Source: Clostridia bacterium UC5.1-2E3
GTDB taxonomy: Bacteria; Bacillota; Clostridia; Lachnospirales; Lachnospiraceae
Length of the DNA: 64,000 bases
Direction: 5' to 3'
Assembly: GCA_001304875.1 (NCBI GenBank)
Contig: BBZO01000009.1
Location: forward strand, 36,303 to 100,302
The position numbers and the translations under genes were made by a program. The notes under the pieces are model-generated. The model was not told the DNA's origin and did not search any database. It saw nothing but the letters and a program-made list of their open reading frames with translations. This document shows positions 56,826-64,000 of this stretch, piece after piece. The first letter of the stretch is position 1; each line of letters opens with the position of its first letter.

Positions 56826-59800
56826 ATGAGAGATGCCAGCTATGAAATTCTGGATATGTTAGATCAATACGGCAAAGATACGGACGGGGCGCTGATGAAC
56901 GGGGAGGGCTCGGAGGTTCTCTACGCCTTCAGCGCGATGCGGGAAAATCTTTTCGAATGGTTCCCGTTCGGGGCGGAGAAGAAGCTTTTGCAGGTGGGCG
57001 GCGGCTACGGCGCGCTGACCGGCCTCTACGCCCGCAAGGTGCGGGAGGTGGTGGTCATAGACCCCGTGGACGAGAGCCGCGAGGTGGTGAGACGCCGCCA
57101 CGCCGGGCTTAAAAATATACGCCTGGAAAACGGGAGCCTGCCCGGATGGGAGACGGCGGAGCGCTTCGACTATGTGGTGTTCGTCGGGAGTCTGACGGAC
57201 TGCTGGCGGGAGGAGCTGGAGGCCGCAAAGGGGCTTCTGGCCCCGGCGGCGTGATCATCGCCGCCTTTGACAACCGCCTCGGCATGCGGTACTGGAACGG
57301 TGCCAGCCGGCCCGGGGGAGAGGCGATGCTTTCCTTCAACGAGATGAAACTTGCGTTTCCGGACGGACAGGTGTATTATCCAGTGCCGGACTACCGCATG
57401 GCGGTGTCCCTCTACTCCGACCGGTGCCTGCCGAAGAAGGGGGAGCTCACCAATGTGGCTGTCTCCTACGACGCGCCCAGATATCTGTTCTCCGACGAGG
57501 AGGCGGCGTTTGACGCGGTCTGCGGGGAAGGGAGATTTGCGGAGTTTGCAAATTCCTACCTGGTGATTCTGGGGGATGTGTCCCTCACGGACGAATATGT
57601 GAAATACAACCGCACCAGAAAGCCCAGGTTCCAGCTGAAAACCAGCATCGGAACCGGCGCGGACGGGAAGAAATATGTGAGAAAGTCCGCTCTCAGCGAG
57701 GCCGGGCGCGATCACATCCAGTCCTTTGAGAAAAAATACAGCCTGTTAAAGGATATGAACCCCAGGCTTAAGATTCTGGAGCCGGAGCTTATGGACGGAG
57801 GCATGACCGCCTCGTTTCCGTTTCTCACCGGAGAGACCATGGACGAGCGCCTGGCGCGCCAGATCGCGGACGGGGAGATTCCGGCGGAGGCGCTTCAGAA
57901 GGCCATCGACGAGGTGCTCTACGCGGAACTCGCCCACACCGTGACTTTTGAGGTCACGCCGGCGTTTACGGAGGTGTTCGGCGAGATCCCGCCGCTCTCT
58001 GACCACGCCTACACGGCCTCCAACATCGACGCGCTGTTTGAGAATATGATGGTCTGCGGTGGGGATATTTACTGTCTGGACTATGAGTGGGTGTTCGAGT
58101 TCCCGGTTCCGGCCCACTATGTACAGTACCGGAATCTCAGCTATTTTTACAGAAAATATAAGGGGCTGCTTACGTGCGGGAGCCTGGAGGAGTTTTTAAA
58201 GCCCTTCGGCATCACCGCGGAGATGGTGAGCGTCTATGATTCCATGGAGGCGCATTTCCAGTCCTACGTCCACGGGGCGGAGGGAAACGATCTTCTGGAG
58301 CGCTACCGGCAGCCGGTGAAGACCCTTGAGGAGCTGGCGGCGCAGGACCAGGAGCTTTCGCGGGCGAAGGACCGCATTCTGCAGCTGCAGGCCGAGGTGG
58401 AGGAGAAAAACTTAAATATCCGCAAGATCAACGAGGTACAGCGTCTGACCAATAACCACGTGACCAATCTGGAGGTGATGATCGGCGACCTGCGCTATGA
58501 GATCGGCGAGATGGCGAAGACCATCGACTATCTGAACCGCCATGAGGCCATCCTCTTTAAGATAAAGAGAAAGCTGGGCGGCGTGGTCAATAAAGTGTTC
58601 CCGAAGGACGAGAAAGCGGAAAATCTTAAAATACTGCAAGAATACGCTGCTGCACCCGGCGAAGTATCTGAAGTTATACACCACGGCGGAGGGAAGAAAT
58701 CTGATTCACGGGGATTTTGAGATCGGCGAGGACTATCTGACCCACGGGCGGCTTCATTTTGACCAGGTGGAGAATCCCACGGTGTCCATCGTGATCCCGG
58801 TCTACAACCAGATCCACTACACCTACGCCTGCCTGGTGTCCATCCTGGAGCACACGAAGGATGTGACCTACGAGGTCATCATCGCCGACGATGTCTCCAC
58901 GGACGCCACGGAGCATCTGTCCGACTATGCCGAGAATCTGGTGATCTGCCGGAACCAGACCAACCAGGGTTCCTTCGGAACTGCAACCAGGCGGCGAAGG
59001 CGGCCCGCGGAAAATATGTGATGTTCTTAAACAACGACACCCAGGTGACGCCCGGATGGCTCAGCTCTCTGGTGAACCTCATCGGGTCCGAGCCCACCAT
59101 CGGCATGGTGGGCTCCAAGCTGGTTTACCCGGACGGACGGCTCCAGGAGGCGGGCGGCATCATCTGGAGCGACGGCTCCGGCTGGAACTACGGCCGTCTG
59201 GACAATCCGGACAAGCCGGAGTACAACTACGTGAAGGACGTGGACTACATTTCCGGCGCGGCGATCCTGCTCTCCAATGAGCTGTGGAAGCAGATCGGCG
59301 GCTTCGACGAGCGCTTCGCGCCGGCCTACTGCGAGGACTCGGATCTGGCCTTCGAGGTGCGAAAGGCCGGCCTGCGGGTGGTGTATCAGCCGCTCTCCAA
59401 AGTTATCCATTTCGAGGGCGTCTCCAACGGTACCGACGTAAACGGCACAGGCCTCAAGCGCTACCAGGTGGAGAACAGCCGGAAGCTTAAGGAGAAATGG
59501 GCCGACGAGTTTAAGAAGCAGTGCGTCAATACCGGAAATCCCAACCCGTTCCGGGCCAGGGAGCGGAGCATGGGCAGGGAGATCATCCTGGTGGTGGATC
59601 ACTATGTGCCCACCTTCGACAAGGACGCCGGCTCCAAGACCACGTTCCAGTATCTGAAAATGTTCCTTAAAAAGGGCTATGTGGTGAAGTTCCTGGGGGA
59701 TAATTACCTCCACGAGGAGCCTTACTCCACGACCCTGCAGCAGATGGGGATTGAGATTCTCTACGGGCCGGAGTACCAGACTGGTATCTGGGACTGGTTA

Positions 59801-60682
59801 AAGGAAAACGGCAGCGAGATCAGCTATGCGTACCTGAACCGCCCCCATATTGCGACCAAATATATCGACTACATCAAGGATCACACGGATATCAAGGTCA
59901 TCTACTACGGCCATGACCTTCATTTCCTGCGGGAGCGCAGGGAGTATGAGCTGACCGGCGATATCCAGAAGAAGCGGGAGTCCGACTACTGGAAGTCGGT
60001 GGAGTTCACGCTCATGTATAAGGCGGATATTTCCTACTACCCGTCCTACATCGAGCGGGACGCCATCCATCAGATCGATCAGAGCATCCGGGTGAAGGCC
60101 ATCACCGCCTATGTCTACGAGGAATTTTTGAAAAATATAAATAAGGATTTTGCGAGACGCGAGGGACTTCTGTTCGTGGGCGGCTTCGCACATCCGCCGA
60201 ACGCGGACGCGGTGCTGTGGTTCGCGAGGGAGATCTATCCGCGGATCCGCGAAAAGGCGGAGATCCCGTTCTTCATCGTGGGTTCCCGCGTCACCGATGA
60301 GATCCGCGCGCTGCAGGAGCCAGGAAACGGCATCACTGTCTACGGCTTTGTCAGCGACGAGGAACTGGCGAGACTCTACGCCTCCAGCCGCCTGGTGGTG
60401 GTGCCGCTGCGCTACGGCGCGGGCGTCAAGGGCAAGGTCATCGAGGCCCTCTACAACGGCTCCCCCATCGTGACCACGTCCATCGGAGCGGAGGGCATTC
60501 CCTTTGCCGGGGAGGTGCTGGCGGTGGCCGACGAGCCGCAGGAGTTTGCCGACCGGGTGCTCCAGATGTATGAGGATACGGAGGGACTGGCCGGGATCTG
60601 CGATAAGACCCAGGAATATATAAGAAATTATTTCAGCGTGGACGCGGCGTGGAGCGTCATCCGGGAAGATTTCACCCGCTGA
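56826..60682 (+). CDS. Giant chain-modifying protein: methyltransferase, kinase-like domain, coiled coil, GT2 and GT4 (frame broken three times)
   Basis: About 1285 residues. Residues 1-140 are a SAM methyltransferase ([19 protein letters not shown]). About 245-450 look like a kinase of the WbdD type ([17 protein letters not shown], then [10 protein letters not shown] near 415). Residues 500-578 are a coiled coil ([19 protein letters not shown]...). A GT2 domain follows from 648 ([18 protein letters not shown]), and a GT4-like domain ends it ([36 protein letters not shown]). Losses at 57241-57244 (C) and 58970-58971 (T) and a shift near 58637-58641 break the frame, and coding sequence is continuous across all three, so it is one gene. 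Probable role: extend and cap the glycan exported by Wzm/Wzt. Confidence 0.83.
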
Positions 60683-60716
60683 GCCGCATGAAAACCATTG
60701 TCAAAATGGATAAATC

Positions 60717-60751
60717 AGACCGTGGAAAGAGACCATCCACGGTCTTTTTTT
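60717..60751 (+). terminator. Terminator of the polysaccharide cluster
   Basis: AGACCGTGGA at 60717-60726 pairs with TCCACGGTCT at 60736-60745, followed by a T-run to 60751. Confidence 0.92.
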
Positions 60752-60791
60752 ACAAATTTTTAATAAACTTTACGTTTTGTTTATAAAATTC

Positions 60792-60820
60792 TTGTAAGAC
60801 AGGGGGAATGGTGCTATTAT
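60792..60820 (+). promoter_or_regulatory. Promoter of the unknown gene and cstA
   Basis: TTGTAA at 60792-60797, 17 bases, then TATTAT at 60815-60820, about 60 bases before the ATG at 60882. Confidence 0.6.
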
Positions 60821-60881
60821 TAAACCGTTTGTTACAATGCTTTTACTTGTTAGAGAAATGAAGCAGTGAGAGAGGTGGCCC

Positions 60882-61430
60882 ATGTTGACCTGTGAGGAGT
60901 ATCTGGACGCGGTCTTAAAGTACTATCAGAGTACGTTTGATATTGAGAGACCGTACATGCTGGAGAGCGAAGAGTGTCTGGCTTACGGACATTTCTACAG
61001 CCACAGCGAGAAGTATGTCCTGACCCGCTCGGCGAAAATGTGGGAGGCCAACAGCTTCGAGCACGCGTTTTTCTTTCAGTGCCCCGTGCCGGGTGCGGAG
61101 ATGGTGGAACGGGTGAGGGAGCTGGCGGAGCGCCATGTGGAACCGCAGATGGTGCGCGGGGGAAATGCCCTGCCGGAGAAGAACCACATGTATACCTATC
61201 TGACCTTCGTTTTCTTAAGCGAGGGGGCCGTGACCCCCGAAACAGTGAAGGCGGTAAAAAAATTTAAGCTGACCCGGAATTATCTTTTTTCCATCCGGGG
61301 CTGGTGTGAGGCCAGGACGGTTCTGGTGGATCTCGCGTCGCAGCGCGTGTATGCCAATGCAAAGGGAAAACCGCTGGTCCCCGTGTTTGAGAAAGTTTTG
61401 AAGAAAAGTCAGACGCCGGCCAGAGTGTGA
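60882..61430 (+). CDS. Conserved-looking protein of unknown function upstream of cstA
   Basis: 182 residues, soluble, with no signal peptide. MLTCEEYLDAVLKYYQSTFDI and RSAKMWEANSFEHAFFFQCP can be read, and EKNHMYTYLTFVFLSEGAVT near the middle. The aromatic-rich blocks suggest a compact alpha/beta fold, but I do not recognise the family. AGAGAGGTGGCC precedes the ATG. It lies 38 bases upstream of cstA in the same direction and may assist or regulate the peptide or pyruvate carrier. Confidence 0.75.
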   Translation: MLTCEEYLDAVLKYYQSTFDIERPYMLESEECLAYGHFYSHSEKYVLTRSAKMWEANSFEHAFFFQCPVPGAEMVERVRELAERHVEPQMVRGGNALPEKNHMYTYLTFVFLSEGAVTPETVKAVKKFKLTRNYLFSIRGWCEARTVLVDLASQRVYANAKGKPLVPVFEKVLKKSQTPARV

Positions 61431-61468
61431 AATTGAGTTTCAGGCAGCATACTTAGGAGGAATTGACA

Positions 61469-63174
61469 GTGAGCAGTATCGTTATTCTGCTGGGCGCCGT
61501 TGCGGTGTTTATCATCGCATACCTTACATACGGTTCCTGGCTTGCAAAACAGTGGGGCGTGGATCCCAGCCGCGTGACGCCGGCCCATGAGATGGAAGAC
61601 GGCGTGGACTATATGCCGGCAAAATCCCCGGTTCTTTTAGGACATCATTTTGCGTCCATCGCAGGCGCAGGCCCGATCAACGGACCGATTCAGGCGGCCG
61701 TGTTCGGCTGGGTTCCGGTTCTTTTATGGATCGTCGTCGGAGGTATCTTCTTCGGTGCGGTTCAGGATTTCTCATCCATCTTCGTATCCATCCGTCACAA
61801 GGGTAAATCCCTGGGCGAGGTCATCGAGGAGAACATCGGACACAGATGCAAAATGTTATTCACCGTGTTCGCATGGCTGGTGCTTCTTCTGGTGGTTGCA
61901 GCCTTTGCGGATATCGTGGCAGGCACCTTTGTGGGCTACACGGTGGTTGAAGGCGAGATGGTTTACAACTCAGCCAACGGCTCCGTTGCGACGGCTTCCA
62001 TGCTGTTCATCCCGCTGGCCATCGCCTTCGGCTTCCTGGTATACAGAAAGAATGCTCCGCTTTTAGTTTCCACCATCGCGGGCGTTATCCTTCTGGCTGT
62101 CTGCATCATCGTGGGTCTTAAATGCCCCATCTACATGAGCAAGACCTTCTGGCTGGTGATCGTGTTCGCGTACATCGCGATCGCGTCCGTAACTCCGGTG
62201 TGGATTCTTCTGCAGCCGAGAGATTACTTAAACAGCTTCCTGTTATACTTTATGATGATTGCCGCAATGATCGGTATTATCGGCACCAACCCGACCGTGG
62301 AGCTGGCTCCGGTGACGACGTTCAGACTGGCAAACGGACAGACCATGTTCCCGTTCCTGTTCATCACTGTGGCCTGCGGAGCGATCTCCGGTTTCCACAG
62401 CCTGATCGGTTCCGGTACCACGTCCAAGCAGCTTGACAACGAGAAGGACGCGAAGATGATCGGTTACGGCGGAATGCTCATCGAGTGCTTCCTGCTGTCA
62501 TCGCCCTGATCGCTGTGGGTTCTCTCTGCGCGGACGGCGACTATGCGAAGATCGGTACTCCGGCCGTCGTGTTTGCGACTGCCATCAAGGGATTTTTCGT
62601 GAATCTGGGCTTTGGCCCGGCTGCGGCTGACGCTACGTTTACGGTTATCTCCCTGGCAATCTCCGCGTTTGCGCTGACTTCCCTGGATACGGCGACCAGA
62701 CTGGGACGTTTCATGTTCCAGGAGCTTTTTGCCGGCAAGCCGGGCGAGAAGCAGACCTCTCTGCAGAGCCTCTGCTCCAACATGTATTTTGCTACGGGTA
62801 TCACGGTTGCTCTGGGCGCGGTTCTCTGCCTCAGCGGTTACCAGAATATCTGGCCCTTATTCGGAGCCTGCAACCAGCTGGTGGCTGTTCCCGCATTCCT
62901 GGGCGTGGCCGTATGGCTTGGCAAGAAGGGAAAGAACAACAAAATGTTCTACTTCCCCATGGTGTTCATGCTCTTAGCCTGCATGTCCTCCCTGGTGCTG
63001 TCCTTCAAGGGCAACCTGGAGAAATTTGCCAACGGAACCGCAAAGATGATCACCGAGGGTCTCCAGTGCGTGGTTATCGTGCCGATCTTTGTGCTGGCGC
63101 TGATTCTTGTGATTGAGGGCGGCAAGGTGCTTCTTCAGACCGATAAGGAGAATAAGGCGAAGGCTTCCAGATAA
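61469..63174 (+). CDS. cstA: Carbon starvation protein A, peptide/pyruvate transporter (frame broken once)
   Basis: About 568 residues with some 15 membrane helices. PAKSPVLLGHHFASIAGAGPINGPIQA is the family signature, in two blocks, and GFHSLIGSGTTSKQL and LTSLDTATRLGRFMFQEL follow. CstA proteins take up pyruvate or peptides when carbon is short. GTG at 61469, eight bases after TAGGAGG, is preferred over TTG 61463. One G missing at 62494 (expected CFLAVIALIAVGSLC) splits the gene. It is followed by a terminator. Confidence 0.95.
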
Positions 63175-63206
63175 GGCGGATGAATATCCGTGGATCAATG
63201 TGGATG

Positions 63207-63242
63207 AAAAAGGCCGGCTGTGGATTGCAGCCGGTCTTTTTT
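63207..63242 (+). terminator. Terminator of cstA
   Basis: AAAAAGGCCGGCTG pairs with CAGCCGGTCTTTTTT around TGGATTG. The flanking A and T runs make it potentially bidirectional, so it could also end the minus-strand Rpn-like gene. Confidence 0.88.
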
Positions 63243-63256
63243 GCGGCTGTGGGGAT

Positions 63257-63785
63257 TGGGCTATTGGGATTGCAGCCGTTTGATCTCCTCCGGGGACAGC
63301 CCGGAGTGTTTGAGGATTTTATCTAATGGCTCGTTGGCCTTGAGTATAGCTCTGACTATTTGAAGCTGACCGGCCAGAATGCCGTCTTTCCTGCCTTCGG
63401 CATACCCATCTTCCCGCGCATCCGCCCGCTCCATCTGAATATGCAGTTCTTCGTTGTACTCAAAAATACTCACAGCAATCACCTCCGCTCGTGTTTCTTG
63501 GAAAATATGTTCCGAAAACTACGTTTTCGTTTTAAAACATTCTGGCTCAATCAAGGCTATTCAGATTTCAGCCGTTCGATTTCCTCCGGGGACAGTCCGG
63601 AGTATCTGAGAACTTTTTCTAAGGGTTCGTTGGCCTTGAGCATGGCTTTGGCCACTTGAAACTGGTTGGTCAGAATACCATCCTCCTTGCCTTCGGCATA
63701 CCCTTCCTCCCGCGCGTCTGCCCGTTCCATCTGAATATGCAGTTCTTCGTTGTACTCAAAATACTCACAGCAATCACCTCCGCTT
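63257..63785. repeat. Diverged direct repeat of an Rpn gene 3' end
   Basis: 63257-63490 and 63557-63785 align along their whole length with frequent substitutions (about four in five bases agree by eye). Both encode, on the minus strand, the same C-terminal stretch with IQMERADARE, DGIL and LKANEPL. The copies are separated by about 70 bases of unrelated sequence. Confidence 0.75.
63261..63510 (-). pseudogene. Truncated copy of an Rpn-family gene (C-terminus only)
   Basis: Reads HIFQETRAEVIAVSIFEYNEELHIQMERAD... to LKHSGLSPEEIKRLQSQ, matching the end of the longer neighbour. Upstream the similarity stops and a stop codon appears, so about 80 C-terminal residues remain. GTG at 63482 could start a 73-residue peptide, but it is best seen as debris of a duplication. 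Confidence 0.75.
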
Positions 63786-64000
63786 TGTGTTCTTTCAGAA
63801 ATCTTGTCAGCACCCCATTCTCAATACAGGTATCCACCGCCCGCTGTACCGCGTGATTTAACGGCAGAGTTTTGTGATACTCCCGCACCTTTGCCACGTA
63901 CTCGGAATACTCCCGCAGCGTCCGGCAGCTCTGCATCAGTTCCTTATTGTAACCGGGATTGATGTTCAGGACCAGCACCTTGAGCTCCAGGGCCGGATCA
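63557..64000 (-). CDS. Rpn-family (PD-(D/E)XK) recombination-promoting nuclease, partial (frame broken once)
   Basis: The gene enters from beyond the window end; its N-terminal nuclease core is not visible. The part seen reads LELKVLVLNINPGYNKELM, YSEYVAKVREY, ENGVLTRFLKEHKAEVIAVSI and ends GLSPEEIERLKSE, the typical helical tail of Rpn/transposase-like nucleases. One A missing at 63758-63761 breaks the frame; the paralogous piece at 63261 keeps five A there and is in frame, which supports the correction. Such genes are mobile and often occur in several diverging copies. Confidence 0.78.

Noticed and set aside
58767..59021. Separate small glycosyltransferase gene starting at 58767
   Set aside because: Coding sequence continues upstream of this ATG ([20 protein letters not shown]) and downstream in another frame, so it is an internal part of the 56826-60682 gene.

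Overview
The window looks like chromosome from a fairly GC-rich member of the Clostridia, most likely Lachnospiraceae. Supporting signs are the strong purine-rich ribosome binding sites, the order rho-rpmE-DUF1385-prmC-prfA, the rpsF-ssb-rpsR operon, a two-gene chromate transporter, tripartite tricarboxylate transporters, an oxygen-independent sulfatase-maturase and DUF951, DUF2304 and DUF2142 proteins. No species can be named from the sequence alone. No rRNA, tRNA, CRISPR array or complete insertion sequence was seen.

Layout. 0-7.8 kb: housekeeping genes (lactonase, aroC, rpiB, two acyltransferase-fold proteins, a PRTase-like protein, a sirtuin, DUF951, rpsF-ssb-rpsR). 7.9-8.7 kb: a decayed DUF4143-type ATPase. 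8.8-13.7 kb: rho, rpmE, DUF1385, prmC, prfA. 13.7-15.1 kb: a gene fragment, a GNAT protein and DUF5655. 15.1-20.7 kb: an AT-rich island with three immune-type genes (SEFIR/TIR-like, SIR2-like, and SMEK-NB-ARC-TPR). 20.7-23.5 kb: rfbABD for dTDP-rhamnose. 23.7-28.8 kb: a GntR regulator, an M29-like hydrolase, gltS, two small membrane-associated genes and a chromate transporter pair. 29-30.8 kb: leuA. 31-38.6 kb: a sulfatase locus (TctCBA, sulfatase, GntR/LacI regulator, TauE-like exporter, anSME). 38.8-43.7 kb: a sugar ABC transporter operon with a ComEC-like metallo-beta-lactamase-fold protein and a PfkB kinase. 43.9-60.7 kb: a surface polysaccharide cluster (glf, licD, flippase, aminotransferase, nucleotidyltransferase, DUF2142, glycosyltransferases, rfbC, Wzm/Wzt and a giant methyltransferase/kinase-like/coiled-coil/glycosyltransferase protein). 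60.9-63.2 kb: an unknown gene and cstA. 63.3-64 kb: Rpn-family nuclease sequence with a partial duplicate.

A feature that colours everything else: more than 35 frameshifts interrupt otherwise well-conserved genes, including essential ones (aroC, ssb, prmC, rpiB). Nearly all are explained by one missing base in a short run of identical bases. The simplest reading is consensus sequencing error, not mass gene death. I therefore annotate such genes over their full extent, give the break positions, and reserve 'pseudogene' for genes missing larger parts.

How the genes fit together: rfbABD at 21 kb and rfbC at 54 kb together make dTDP-L-rhamnose for the rhamnosyltransferase in the polysaccharide cluster, and glf supplies UDP-galactofuranose. 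The sulfatase locus carries its own activating enzyme, regulator, candidate importer and candidate anion exporter. The most exciting element is the 15.1-20.7 kb island, which pairs two NAD-related signalling or effector folds with an NLR-like sensor protein.
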